Positions 7,905 through 16,704 of a stretch of 39,265 bases of DNA are shown here, in pieces. The notes under the pieces are model-generated. The model was given only the letters and a program-made list of their open reading frames with translations. It was not told the origin of the DNA and made no database searches. Made by a program: the position numbers and the translations under genes. This stretch comes from Thermoflexus hugenholtzii JAD2 (GTDB lineage: Bacteria > Chloroflexota > Anaerolineae > J036 > Brachytrichaceae): NCBI GenBank assembly GCA_945877855.1, contig CAMDWA010000023.1, positions 1 through 39,265 of the forward strand. The letters are read 5' to 3'. The number at the start of each line of letters is the position of its first letter. Position 1 is the stretch's first letter.

Positions 7905-8062
7905 GGCTGTTCAAAAGTCAGCACTTCACTTAACCCGTCATCTCCGCGAAAGCGGAGATCTATAACGAGACCGGTCAAAAATGCGGCAAACCAGTCAAAC
8001 TACGCCTGTTTGGTTATAGATTCCCGCGAAAGCGGGAATGACGAGGCGACTTTTGAACAGCC
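7905..8062. mobile_element. MITE-like element, copy 2
   Basis: 158 bp with inverted ends GGCTGTTCAAAAGT / ACTTTTGAACAGCC, homologous along its length to 138-299. TTAGTATG occurs at 7894-7901 and again at 8066-8073, an 8-bp direct repeat that looks like a target-site duplication. The insertion separates tetR from the promoter/operator region. Relative to copy 1, the tip of the right inner hairpin reads GAAAG instead of CTTTC. No coding capacity, so mobilisation would need a transposase elsewhere. Confidence 0.85.
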
Positions 8063-8091
8063 CTGTTAGTATGACCTAAAAATAAAGCATC

Positions 8092-8730
8092 ATGTCGCGA
8101 CCTAAGAAAACTGAATTGCAATTGCAGACCATGCGAGAGAAAATTCTCGATACCGCTTATGCCATTTTGCAAGCAGATGGCCCTGAAGCGATCAGCAGCC
8201 GCGCTATTGCCAAACGCATGGGGGTGGCGCATATGACACTTTATACGTATTTCGAAAATCAATCGGCAATTGTCAACGCTTTGCGTGAGCGTGAATTGGC
8301 AAAATTTAATCAATTGTGGTTGCAATTTGAGCAACGTGCCCAACACGAAGCGGTGACACAGGTAGTTAAAGATGCGTTGATGTTGATTGTTCAATATGAA
8401 CGCACAAATCCCAAATTATTTTGGCTGGCGTGGGCAATGCCAGAAGCGATAGGCGAGCGTAGCGAGCAAACTATTTTGCGGCGACAAGAGCGCGTGGGCG
8501 TGTTTGCTCGTGTGCTGAAATTGGGAATGGAACGTGATATTTTTGAGCTGCGTCCACCGTTGTTAGCGGCTGCAACGGTATTGGGGATGATCACAGCCCC
8601 TTATATTTTGTTTTATACAGGTCAATTAGCCAATATTGCCATTCGTGATCAAATGGTAAATGAAACGATGATTGCCGCGATATTGTATTTAAAAAAACAA
8701 ACGCCCTATAATGACACGCTAAATTTATGA
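8092..8730 (+). CDS. TetR/AcrR-family repressor
   Basis: 212-aa DNA-binding regulator. The N-terminal helix-turn-helix is clear: [20 protein letters not shown] followed by [20 protein letters not shown] near residues 40-60, the signature of TetR proteins. The remaining ~150 residues are the helical ligand-binding and dimer domain, with a hydrophobic stretch [19 protein letters not shown]. Ligand unknown. It is divergent from the membrane/lipoprotein operon whose promoter carries a palindrome (7843-7873), and its stop overlaps the next gene's ATG as ATGA, coupling it to the enolase-family enzyme. Thus it may control either or both units. No Shine-Dalgarno is visible before ATG 8092. Confidence 0.88.
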   Translation: MSRPKKTELQLQTMREKILDTAYAILQADGPEAISSRAIAKRMGVAHMTLYTYFENQSAIVNALRERELAKFNQLWLQFEQRAQHEAVTQVVKDALMLIVQYERTNPKLFWLAWAMPEAIGERSEQTILRRQERVGVFARVLKLGMERDIFELRPPLLAAATVLGMITAPYILFYTGQLANIAIRDQMVNETMIAAILYLKKQTPYNDTLNL

Positions 8731-9833
8731 AAATCACGCGCATTCTGGCTTATCGGGTTGAATTGCCCTTGTATGAAACGACGTATAAATGGAGCGGCGG
8801 TAAATCGGTCACTATTTTTGATAGCACAATTGTGCGGGTCGAGACTGATGCCGGCCTGATTGGTTATGGTGAGGTGTGCCCACTCGGCCCATTTTATTTG
8901 CCGGCTTATGCCAATGGGGTGCGGGCGGGGCTGCACGAGCTTGGCCCGCATCTTTTGGGCCAAGACCCGCGCCAACTCGCCAAACTTAACCGCATGATGG
9001 ATGCGGCGCTGAAGGGCCACCCCTATGTGAAGAGCGGCATTGATATCGCTTGCTGGGATATTTTGGGCCAAGCAACGGGGATGCCGGTGTGCGAGCTATT
9101 GGGTGGACGTTATGGCGATGATGTGCCGCTTTACCGCGCTATTTCGCAAGAATCGCCCGAGCAGATGGCGGCGAAGGTGGCGGGGTATCGCGCTGAAGGC
9201 TATCATCGTTTTCAACTCAAGGTGGGTGGCGACCCCGATGTCGATATTGCGCGTATTCACGCAGTTGCGGCTAAATTGCAGTCGGGCGACCGCCTGATTG
9301 CCGATGCCAACACAGGCTGGGTGCAACACGAGGCGGTGCGGGTAGCCAAGGCGGTGCGCGATGTTGATGTATATATTGAGCAGCCTTGCCTAACCTATGA
9401 AGAATGTTTGGCGGTGCGTCGTCAATGTCCACATCCGTTTGTGTTGGATGAGAATATTGATGGCCTCGATGTGTTGTTGCGGGCCAAGGCTGATTTGGCG
9501 ATGGATGTCGTGAATTTGAAGATCAGCAAATTTGGCGGGCTGACCAAAATTCGCCAAGCCCGTGATTTGTGTGTCAGCATGGGCATTGCCATGACGCTCG
9601 AAGATTCATGGGGTGGCGATATTGCGACCGCCGCCATTGCCCACTTGGCCCAAAGCACCCCGCCCGAATTTTTATTTACCACCACCGACTTTAATAGCTA
9701 TGTCACCGTCAGCACTGCCGATGGTGCGCCGCAGCGGGTAAATGGGCGTATGGCGGCCTCGACCGCGCCCGGCCTCGGCATTCGCCCCAAGCTGGATGTG
9801 TTGGGCGCGCCAGTGGTGATCATTGGGGGGTAA
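8727..9833 (+). CDS. Enolase-superfamily enzyme (mandelate racemase/muconate lactonizing type)
   Basis: 368-aa enzyme with the N-terminal capping domain (to ~residue 125) and C-terminal barrel. Barrel residues expected of the family are visible: Lys165 (FQLKVGG), Asp193 and Asn195 (IADANTGW), Glu218 (YIEQPC), Asp241-Glu242 (VLDENIDG) and Lys265 or Lys268 (NLKISKFGG). The end ([15 protein letters not shown]) and the overall pattern recall cis-3-hydroxy-L-proline dehydratase and hydroxyproline-betaine epimerase groups. That substrate assignment is from memory and uncertain. It overlaps the tetR stop by 4 bp (ATGA) and is followed by the VF530-type gene after 7 bp, so it is in an operon. Confidence 0.85.
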   Translation: MKITRILAYRVELPLYETTYKWSGGKSVTIFDSTIVRVETDAGLIGYGEVCPLGPFYLPAYANGVRAGLHELGPHLLGQDPRQLAKLNRMMDAALKGHPYVKSGIDIACWDILGQATGMPVCELLGGRYGDDVPLYRAISQESPEQMAAKVAGYRAEGYHRFQLKVGGDPDVDIARIHAVAAKLQSGDRLIADANTGWVQHEAVRVAKAVRDVDVYIEQPCLTYEECLAVRRQCPHPFVLDENIDGLDVLLRAKADLAMDVVNLKISKFGGLTKIRQARDLCVSMGIAMTLEDSWGGDIATAAIAHLAQSTPPEFLFTTTDFNSYVTVSTADGAPQRVNGRMAASTAPGLGIRPKLDVLGAPVVIIGG

Positions 9834-9840
9834 TTTGAGC

Positions 9841-10080
9841 ATGACTCCGCCCATCTCACACCCCAATGACCCGTTGCACGGCATTACGCTCGAAACGATT
9901 GTGACGACCTTGGTCGAGCGTCACGGTTGGTATGTCATGTCGCAACGTATTCCAGTGCGTTGTTTTCAATTAAGGCCAACGATCAAATCGAGCCTAACAT
10001 TTTTGCGCAAAACGCCTTGGGCACGCGCCAAGGTCGAAGCCTGGTTTATTTCAGAAATTAAAACGAGCAATTTGTCTTAA
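9841..10080 (+). CDS. VF530 family (DUF2132) small DNA-binding-like protein
   Basis: 79-aa protein matching the compact VF530/DUF2132 family: NDPLHGITLETIVTTLVERH, then IPVRCFQLRPTIKSSLTFLR and KTPWARAKVEAW, which spans nearly the whole conserved domain. The family is known from a structural-genomics structure with proposed double-stranded DNA binding; its role in cells is unclear. ATG 9841 follows the enolase-family stop by 7 bp, and the next hydrolase starts 5 bp after its own stop, so it is the middle of an operon. Start could also be 9823, but that would overlap the upstream gene. Confidence 0.83.
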   Translation: MTPPISHPNDPLHGITLETIVTTLVERHGWYVMSQRIPVRCFQLRPTIKSSLTFLRKTPWARAKVEAWFISEIKTSNLS

Positions 10081-10085
10081 GTATT

Positions 10086-10850
10086 ATGTTTATTGACACA
10101 AACGAAGCCAAACTATGTGCCACCAGCTATGGCCCGAAGCATGGCTCAGCGATTGTCGGCATTGGTGGCTGGATTGGTAGCTCAGAATTATGGGCCGAGC
10201 CATTTGCCATTCTTAGCGATCGGTGGCGCACCATCGCTTATGACCATCGTGGTTGTGGGGCGACTGTTGCATCGGTGTCGAGTATCACGCATGAAAATCT
10301 GGTGAATGATTTAATTGCTGTGCTCGATGCTTGTGAGGTTGAGCAGTGTGTGTTGGCGGCAGAATCATCGGGCGCGCTAACCGCCATCGATGCAGCCTTG
10401 CGTTACCCGCAGCGCATCAGCCATCTTGTGATTGTGGATGGGATGTATCATCGCGGCCCGGTGCAAGAAAATGACCCATTTACCCAAGGGTTGCGCATGG
10501 CTTATGAGACGACGCTCACCCGTTTTATTGAGCGTTGTGTGCCCGAAGCTGATAGTGCGCATATTAAAAAATGGGGGCGACATATTCTTAATCGCGCCAG
10601 CCAAGAAAGCGCCATTGCCCTGCGTTGGACGGGCAGCGAGGTTGACCTGCGCGGCAAACTGAGCGAGATTACGCAGCCGACGCTGGTGATTCATGGCGAC
10701 AAAGATATGATTGTGCCGTTGGCGCAAGGGCAGGCACTTGCCGCAGCAATTCCAAAATCAACTTTGTTGGTGTTAAATGGGGCTGGGCACGTGCCTACGC
10801 TTACGCGCCCAGATGTTGTGGCGAAGGCAATTATCGAATTTATGCGTTAG
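10086..10850 (+). CDS. Alpha/beta hydrolase
   Basis: 254-aa alpha/beta-hydrolase. The nucleophile elbow is A-E-S-S-G with Ser94. The acid is Asp in HGDKDMIVP and the base is His in NGAGHVPT, both close to the expected C-terminal positions. A YDHRGCGAT segment near residue 52 is typical of haloperoxidase/3-oxoadipate enol-lactonase-like members. Substrate not assignable; its operon with an enolase-superfamily enzyme suggests small-molecule acid or lactone catabolism (inference). Start ATG is 5 bp after the preceding stop. Its stop overlaps the stop of lysZ on the other strand, with no room for a separate terminator. Confidence 0.83.
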   Translation: MFIDTNEAKLCATSYGPKHGSAIVGIGGWIGSSELWAEPFAILSDRWRTIAYDHRGCGATVASVSSITHENLVNDLIAVLDACEVEQCVLAAESSGALTAIDAALRYPQRISHLVIVDGMYHRGPVQENDPFTQGLRMAYETTLTRFIERCVPEADSAHIKKWGRHILNRASQESAIALRWTGSEVDLRGKLSEITQPTLVIHGDKDMIVPLAQGQALAAAIPKSTLLVLNGAGHVPTLTRPDVVAKAIIEFMR

Positions 10851-11662
10851 CCTTCAATTACGGTGCCTTTGCCAGCCATGGCGTTGCGCACACAGCTTGC
10901 TAAACGCGCATCACCAAAGACCACCTGTTTTACACCGGCAGCAATGGCTTCGCTGGCCCCCAATACTTTCTTTTTCATGCGTCCTTCGGCAAAAGAGAGG
11001 GCTTGCTCAAGCCCAGCGTAGCGAATATGGGGAATGAGGGTGCTTTCATCGGGGAAAGTGCGCAACAAACCGGGCACATTTGACAAAATAATTAGTTGTT
11101 TGGCCCCAATGGCCGAGGCGATCATCGCGGCGGCGCGGTCGCCATCGACGTTTATGGCTTCGCCTTCGGTGCTGCTGGCGGGTGGGGTGACAATAGGCAC
11201 ATAGCCATTGTCGAGCAACAAATTTAGCAGCCCCGCATTCACTTTTTCAACTTTGCCGGTATAGTCATCGCGCACCAACATTTGGCGGCCATCGACCACT
11301 GCTCGCACGCTGGCTTTGCGGGGGCCTTCGAGCAAGCGCCCATCGATGCCGCTTAGCCCAACGGCATTGACACCGCGTTTTTGCAAACGCTCGACAATGC
11401 GGGTGTTCATTTTGCCCGCGTAAACCATTGCAAAAATATCGAGGGTTTCGACATCGGTATAGCGCGAGGTGTAACCTTGAGGCGACGTTAAAATACGGGG
11501 CGGCTTGCCTAATTTTTCAGAAATAACATTGGTTTCGTGCGAGCCGCCATGCACCAAAATCAGTTTTTGACCTTCTTTTACCAAGGCAGCGATGTCGTCG
11601 CACACCAAATCATAGTTAATGCCGGCACTGCCGCCGACTTTGATCACAATTACATCAGACAT
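10847..11662 (-). CDS. lysZ: [LysW]-aminoadipate kinase
   Basis: 271-aa amino-acid kinase. The N-terminus VIVIKVGGSAGINYDLVCDD, the LVHGGSHETNVISEKLG block, LSGIDGRLLEG and INVDGDRAAAMIASAIGA follow Thermus-type LysZ rather than ArgB; the ending GRMKKKVLGASEAI and VVFGDAR also agree. It phosphorylates the side-chain carboxylate of LysW-bound alpha-aminoadipate (or glutamate if bifunctional) in the carrier-protein route to lysine/arginine. No lysW, lysX or lysY lies in the window, so the pathway is scattered; the dehydratase at 16841-18133 may be another piece. TATACT lies 11 nt before ATG 11662. Closest alternative is acetylglutamate kinase. Confidence 0.82.
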   Translation of the reverse strand: MSDVIVIKVGGSAGINYDLVCDDIAALVKEGQKLILVHGGSHETNVISEKLGKPPRILTSPQGYTSRYTDVETLDIFAMVYAGKMNTRIVERLQKRGVNAVGLSGIDGRLLEGPRKASVRAVVDGRQMLVRDDYTGKVEKVNAGLLNLLLDNGYVPIVTPPASSTEGEAINVDGDRAAAMIASAIGAKQLIILSNVPGLLRTFPDESTLIPHIRYAGLEQALSFAEGRMKKKVLGASEAIAAGVKQVVFGDARLASCVRNAMAGKGTVIEG

Positions 11663-11734
11663 AACGGGCGGGGAGTATACCGTGATCTTTTGCTGCAGCT
11701 TCTCTTTTTTTATGGCGCAAATTTCTAACGAATA

Positions 11735-11811
11735 TACAGCTTAGTGCGCGTCCCCAGACGCGCATCTTGGTTTACACAGAATGCGCGTCTGGGGACGCGC
11801 ACTAAGCTGTA
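11735..11811. repeat. 31-bp perfect hairpin after glycosidase gene
   Basis: Arms 11735-11765 and 11781-11811 pair without mismatch around a 15-nt loop. The right edge is 15 bp from the stop codon of the first glycosidase. No U-tract. It also separates that gene from the start of lysZ. Confidence 0.92.
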
Positions 11812-11826
11812 CAACTATTGGGTGAA

Positions 11827-13377
11827 TTATTGTGGAGGAGCGTCTGGCAGCGGTGGCTCTGGCAGTGGCGGGAGATCTGGGGGTGGTGGCTCTGGCGGCG
11901 GCGGCGGGGCAGGGGGTGAAAATTCAATATACAGCGGATTAGCCGTAACCGTTACGGTTTGGCTTGCTTCGATACGGTTTCCTACCGCATCCATCACGAT
12001 ATTGGGCATCTCGGGCAAATTAATGACCACTTTTTCATTTGTGCTTGACCACGCTACCCATAATTTACGGTCAACCCGTTGAAAGGCATAAATACGCACA
12101 TTTTCGGCACTTGGCTCAATTTGGCTAAATGTAGCTGGGCCTAAGCGGTCGACCGCAACGCTTAACGCATTATAGGCTGGGGTTGTTTGCCCGTTGAGAT
12201 GCAAAAGCTGGGTTTGGTGTGTGCCCCAACCTTCGACGCTATACCAAATATTGGCCAATAAGCCTTTTGCCATAGCAATGACATTGGCCTGTGCTACATA
12301 ATTGGCTTTGGTGGCCTCAAATTCTGGGGAGGGGGTCTTACATTGCCAACAAATGAGCGCATATTCGGTATTCATAATTGGCTTGTTGGCATAACCATAT
12401 TTTGCCAATACCCCACGCACATAGTCAGTTTTTGCAGCGAGGCTGGGGCCGATGCTATCTGATCCTGAATACCATTGTTCATTTTTGTAGCTTGTGCCGC
12501 CAAACCAAATATCGTAGGCATGAATGCCTAAGATATCAAATGAATCGCCGCCGCCGCCGATGAAAACACCTTCTAAAAAGCCGGCGCTTAATTTGCTGCA
12601 AATCGAATCATTGGCTTTTTCAAATGTGGGATGACAACTGAGGAGCAAACCGCCCAAAATTACTTTGCTTTCTGGGTCAGCGGCCTTAATGGCTGGGTAG
12701 ACATTTTGCAACATAAAACCAAAATGCCGACCGCCATATGAATAATAAGGGTCAACCCCGATCTCCCCCCAACAGCCAAACACCTCTTGCGCGTTATCAC
12801 CCATCAGGGCTGGGGCATCGGGTTCATTCCAAATTTCCCAATATTTTATATTAAAGGGTGGGGCGCTATAGCGTGTCACCACATCGCGCATAAATGAGGC
12901 GAAGGCGCGATATTTTTGTTGTTCAATCGGCCCGCACGAAGCGCCTTTGCCGGGGTATTTGCGTGCCCATTGCGGGGTTCCGCGCACAATTTGAATGAGT
13001 TGAAACCCATATTGGTTTGCCAGCATCATATGGCGCTCGACATCTCGAATCGATTGCGTATTCCAATCGCGTTTGCCTTCAGTCTTTTCGACCTCAGACC
13101 ATTCTATGGCAAACACATTATTACGCAGCCAGTGGGCTTGGGTTTCGGCACTGCGATATAACTGTTGTTCAACCCGATAGCCTCCGGCTTCGACCCCAAA
13201 AATCGATGGGTTAGATGCGATATCGCGTGTAAGGATGTTATTTGCCTGTAATGGCAAATAAATTTTGTTTTGTAGGCGTTCGGAGGTTGACTCGGTGGTC
13301 GCTATTGACCAATATGGCCCAACACAAACCAAGATCCAGAGCAAAATCCAGCGTATCCAAATCGTTTTAAATGTCAT
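11827..13377 (-). CDS. Secreted clan-A-like glycoside hydrolase, paralog 1
   Basis: 516-aa secreted enzyme. Signal peptide at residues ~1-27 (MTFKTIWIRWILLWILVCVG), then IYLPL, a motif frequent behind Chloroflexota signal peptides. The catalytic TIM barrel shows the acid/base Glu185 in WEIWNEPD and a likely nucleophile Glu338 in MNTEYA, as in GH39/GH5-like clan A enzymes. A beta domain follows from ~residue 400. A proline-rich tail of about 30 residues ends the protein and is missing in both neighbours. It shares with them IQIVRGTP, FGCWGE and AKGLLANIWYS. Sugar specificity cannot be read. ATG 13377 gives a clean signal peptide. Three tandem paralogs, each with its own 3' hairpin, suggest duplication. 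Confidence 0.8.
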   Translation of the reverse strand: MTFKTIWIRWILLWILVCVGPYWSIATTESTSERLQNKIYLPLQANNILTRDIASNPSIFGVEAGGYRVEQQLYRSAETQAHWLRNNVFAIEWSEVEKTEGKRDWNTQSIRDVERHMMLANQYGFQLIQIVRGTPQWARKYPGKGASCGPIEQQKYRAFASFMRDVVTRYSAPPFNIKYWEIWNEPDAPALMGDNAQEVFGCWGEIGVDPYYSYGGRHFGFMLQNVYPAIKAADPESKVILGGLLLSCHPTFEKANDSICSKLSAGFLEGVFIGGGGDSFDILGIHAYDIWFGGTSYKNEQWYSGSDSIGPSLAAKTDYVRGVLAKYGYANKPIMNTEYALICWQCKTPSPEFEATKANYVAQANVIAMAKGLLANIWYSVEGWGTHQTQLLHLNGQTTPAYNALSVAVDRLGPATFSQIEPSAENVRIYAFQRVDRKLWVAWSSTNEKVVINLPEMPNIVMDAVGNRIEASQTVTVTANPLYIEFSPPAPPPPPEPPPPDLPPLPEPPLPDAPPQ

Positions 13378-13435
13378 GGTTGTGGTTTTGCTGAGTTGGG
13401 TCTGTTGTATACCAAGAAAGGGTAAAAATGGAGGA

Positions 13436-13495
13436 TATGCTGATTTCACCATCCCCCGTCAAGTTCACTTGACGGGGAATGGTGAAATCGGCATA
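13436..13495. repeat. Hairpin of the conserved-leader family
   Basis: Arms 13436-13463 and 13468-13495 (28 bp, two mismatches) with loop TTCA. It ends 4 bp from the stop of the second glycosidase. Stem reads GATTTCACCAT then CCCCCGTCAAG. A 30-bp stretch to its left (13407-13436, with TATACCAAGAAAGG) recurs beside the hairpin at 26877-26929. Confidence 0.9.
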
Positions 13496-13499
13496 ACTA

Positions 13500-14996
13500 C
13501 TAATTCGCTGGGATCGCTAGCTCAATATACACCGGGCGAAGGGTAACATTGACTGTTTGTGAAGGTGCGACCACATTCCCAAATGTGTCAGTCACTGCGG
13601 CTGAGGTGGCCGGCAATGCCATACCTTGTTCGCCATCACCAAGCTTCCACGCTACCAGCAACAAGTTTCCACGACGATTAAACTCATAGACCTTGAGACC
13701 GGGGTATGAGGTATTTTCGCGCACAAATTTTGCATCTTTTAGTTGAGTGGCGCTGGTTTTAAAGGCTTGATAGGCTTTTTCGCCACGGCCTGGGGTTAAT
13801 TCGGTTTGATGTCCAGTCCAACCAGAATAGCTGTACCATACATTAGCGAGCAACCCTTTGGCCTTAGCAGTTGCATTGCTTTGAGCCGCATAAATAGCTT
13901 TGGTCTCGTTCCAAATCTCAGATGACAAATCGCCACAGTAACATTGCACCGCTGCTTCGGTATTCATAATCGCTTTTGTGCCAGCGCCGTTATTGCTCAA
14001 GGCCGAGCGAATAAAATCGGTTTTGGCGGCGACGGTTGGCCCACTGGTATTCCAAGCGCTGCCAAAATTGGGGTTGTCATAATGCCCAACAACATTGTTG
14101 TCACGCCAAATATCGTAGGCATGAAAGTTGATGACTTGGAACCATTGGCTGGCTGAGGTGGTTTTGCCGTCGACGACTGCTTGGGCGGTTAATGCGCCAT
14201 CTAAAAAGCTAGCTGAGGGACAGGGTTTGAGACAATCGAGCAATAACCCACCAAATACAACCCGTGAGCCAGCATAGTTACGCGCGTCATCTTTGGGGTC
14301 AGCCCGTAGCACGGCTCCGCCAGCCTTAATCAACATTTCGCCATAGGCACGCCCGCCAAAAAATGGGGCATTGGGGTCGCCCCAGCAACCAAACAGGCCA
14401 GCCGCATCAAATAAACCATCTGGCTCGTTCCAAATCTCCCAATATTGAATGTTATACGGGGGTTTAGAATATTTTTGCACGATCTTGCCGACAAAATTAG
14501 CAAAATTCTCATAATGTTCGGGGCGGATGGCACAGCCATCTTTGCCGGCTGGTGAAGCCCATGACGGTGCGCCGCGAATGATTTGAATGACTTTGAAGCC
14601 ACGCGCATAAGCCGTTGCCATCAAATATTCATAATCGCGCATAAATTGCCCACCATAGTTGGGGTCAGATGGGTTATATTCACCCGGGCCATTTGACTCT
14701 AACCGTCGCCAATCAATTGCCCATGCATTGCTGCGCACCCAATAGGCATTGGCCGATTCCATGCGGTTAAATTGATTGACGTTATCGTATAAGTCTAATT
14801 CAACACCTGCAATATGGTTTTGGCTTTCGTCGTTTTTATTTGAATTTTTAAATATTGCAGTGACATACGATTTCTTTTCGTCGTCGGCTGGGTTGGTGGG
14901 TGCTGCGGTGACACCGCTTAGGTTTGTGGCGCTTAAACTTAACACGCCAACTAATGATGCCATTGAAATGGCTCGCATCGTTTGATTATTGAACAT
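13500..14996 (-). CDS. Secreted clan-A-like glycoside hydrolase, paralog 2
   Basis: 498 aa. Signal peptide ~1-32 (MFNNQTMRAISMASLVGVLS...VTAA). Catalytic Glu191 in WEIWNEPD and Glu347 in MNTEAA match the pair in its neighbours. Conserved paralog blocks include IQIIRGAPSWA, FGCWGDP, GGLLLDC, INFHAYDIW and AKTDFIRSALS. The C-terminal ~100 residues form a beta domain ending VYIELAIPAN. ATG 14996 is preceded by a good Shine-Dalgarno AAGGAG 7-8 nt upstream, so unlike many genes here it is read from a leadered mRNA. It lacks the proline-rich tail of paralog 1. Polysaccharide degradation outside the cell is the likely role; the exact activity is open. Confidence 0.82.
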   Translation of the reverse strand: MFNNQTMRAISMASLVGVLSLSATNLSGVTAAPTNPADDEKKSYVTAIFKNSNKNDESQNHIAGVELDLYDNVNQFNRMESANAYWVRSNAWAIDWRRLESNGPGEYNPSDPNYGGQFMRDYEYLMATAYARGFKVIQIIRGAPSWASPAGKDGCAIRPEHYENFANFVGKIVQKYSKPPYNIQYWEIWNEPDGLFDAAGLFGCWGDPNAPFFGGRAYGEMLIKAGGAVLRADPKDDARNYAGSRVVFGGLLLDCLKPCPSASFLDGALTAQAVVDGKTTSASQWFQVINFHAYDIWRDNNVVGHYDNPNFGSAWNTSGPTVAAKTDFIRSALSNNGAGTKAIMNTEAAVQCYCGDLSSEIWNETKAIYAAQSNATAKAKGLLANVWYSYSGWTGHQTELTPGRGEKAYQAFKTSATQLKDAKFVRENTSYPGLKVYEFNRRGNLLLVAWKLGDGEQGMALPATSAAVTDTFGNVVAPSQTVNVTLRPVYIELAIPAN

Positions 14997-15064
14997 CTTT
15001 TTTCTCCTTCTCTTATGATTTATATTACTTCTCAATGCTATCAATGTTACAAGCGAGACAATCT

Positions 15065-15115
15065 AATTTCATTATAGGTATGCCCAGTTTTGCTGGGCAT
15101 ACCTATAATGAAATT
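15065..15115. repeat. 23-bp perfect hairpin
   Basis: Arms 15065-15087 and 15093-15115 without mismatch, loop TTTTG. It lies 49 bp past the stop of paralog 3 and upstream of paralog 2 on the same strand. AATTTCATTATAGG at its foot resembles the conserved-leader hairpin family. Confidence 0.9.
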
Positions 15116-15164
15116 GTGATCACTGTTTTGTTACTTTTGCCTTGAGTAAATATTTCTACTGGTT

Positions 15165-16637
15165 TTATCGCGTAAACTCAATATAGATTGGGCGATTGGT
15201 AAAACTTGGGGTTCGGGTTACACCTTGGGCCTTGCCTGCCATATCGAAGATCCCGGTAGGCGTGTTCACTAATTGAATACTGCGCAATTGTCCATCTAAT
15301 GACCAGATAACCCAAAAACGCCGATCTAAACTTTGGAACTCGTAACCGCGTATATTGCCGCCATACTCATTAACCGAGCGGACAAACTGAGCGCCACTAA
15401 ACTTCTCGACCCCTGCTGATATTGCCGCATAAGCACGATTGGTTTGTCCATTGTTTTCAATTAATTGTGTTTCGTGTGTGTCCCAGCCCTGCACCCCATA
15501 CCAAATATTGCCTGCCAAGCTGAGCGCTGCTGCGGTTGCATTGGCTTGTGTCATATAAACGGCTTTGGTTTCATCTAAAATAATCGGATCATAGGGTGCC
15601 GTACTGCACCAGCACTGAATGGCCGATTCAGTATTCATGAGTTGTTTATTGCCGTGACCAAAACGGCTAAGTGTTTCGCGCAGATAACTGGTTTTGCCGA
15701 TCACACTTGGGCCAGTGGTATTCCAAGCACTGTTCCAGTTTGGGTTGTTGTAATGACCAACTTGATTGTCATCTACCCAACTATCGTAAGCATGAAAATT
15801 TAAGATATCAAACGAGCCACCAGCGCCAGCCGCCAACGCCCCTTCGATAAACCGCGCCGCTGTGCAATCTTTACCGGGTGGTGGATTTCGTGGGTCACAA
15901 TCGAGCAATAACCCACCTGTTAACACTTTTGCGCTGGGGTCAGCGGCTTTAATACTTGGGTAAACCACCTTTAACATTTCGCCATAATAAGCCCCGCCAT
16001 AATAAGTGCGGTCAGATGGTTCGCCCCAACAACCAAAGACCTGGTTGCTTTTGCTGATCGAGCCATCTGGCTCATTACCGATCTCCCAATACTTAATATT
16101 ATAGGGTGCTTGGCTATAACGCTGCACCATTTGATACATAAAATTGGCAAATGCCTGAAATTTGGCTTGGGCAATTGGGCCACAATCGGATGCCCCACCG
16201 CCATATTTGCGTGCCCAATAGGGGGTGCTACGCACAATTTGAATGACTTTTACGTCATTATTATTGGCTAAAGTCCAAAATAATTCAGCTTCTTTTAGCG
16301 ATTGTGCATCAAAATTATAGTTGCCTTCATTTGGCTCAATGTCAGACCAAAGAATTGCGTTATTGTTGCTGCGCACGAAACTTAAATTTGCCCCCACTAC
16401 TATTTTGGTAAAGGTTTGGTCAAATGCACTCGATTGATACTCTGCCCCAATAATTGAACCAACGCCTTTTAACTTGGCTAACACTGGCAAATAAACTGTG
16501 CCAGTGTCATCTTGCCCGCTTTTGGTTACGGCATTGGTAAATGGGGATGTGATATTGGCACTAACCAACAGCGATATCAACAAAAGTAACGCTAAGGCAG
16601 ATCTGACCTTAGGTTGCCATAAAATAGCTTTATTCAA
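15165..16637 (-). CDS. Secreted clan-A-like glycoside hydrolase, paralog 3
   Basis: 490 aa. I place the start at TTG 16637: GGAGG lies 5 nt before it and the product then begins MNKAILWQPKVRSALALLLL, a clean signal peptide. The frame stays open to an ATG at 16697, which would add 20 unlikely residues. After the signal comes VYLPVLAK. Catalytic Glu189 lies in WEIGNEPD (Gly replaces the Trp of the paralogs) and Glu337 in MNTESA. Other shared blocks are IQIVRSTPYWARKY, FGCWGEP, GGLLLDC and LNFHAYDSW. It is the upstream-most of three tandem copies and the probable founder of a co-regulated extracellular set. Confidence 0.8.
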   Translation of the reverse strand: MNKAILWQPKVRSALALLLLISLLVSANITSPFTNAVTKSGQDDTGTVYLPVLAKLKGVGSIIGAEYQSSAFDQTFTKIVVGANLSFVRSNNNAILWSDIEPNEGNYNFDAQSLKEAELFWTLANNNDVKVIQIVRSTPYWARKYGGGASDCGPIAQAKFQAFANFMYQMVQRYSQAPYNIKYWEIGNEPDGSISKSNQVFGCWGEPSDRTYYGGAYYGEMLKVVYPSIKAADPSAKVLTGGLLLDCDPRNPPPGKDCTAARFIEGALAAGAGGSFDILNFHAYDSWVDDNQVGHYNNPNWNSAWNTTGPSVIGKTSYLRETLSRFGHGNKQLMNTESAIQCWCSTAPYDPIILDETKAVYMTQANATAAALSLAGNIWYGVQGWDTHETQLIENNGQTNRAYAAISAGVEKFSGAQFVRSVNEYGGNIRGYEFQSLDRRFWVIWSLDGQLRSIQLVNTPTGIFDMAGKAQGVTRTPSFTNRPIYIEFTR

Positions 16638-16704
16638 AAACTCCTCCGATTTATAAGCGTTGCATATTTTAGCAAAACTATTGTAAATAAAACACATTTT
16701 CGTT

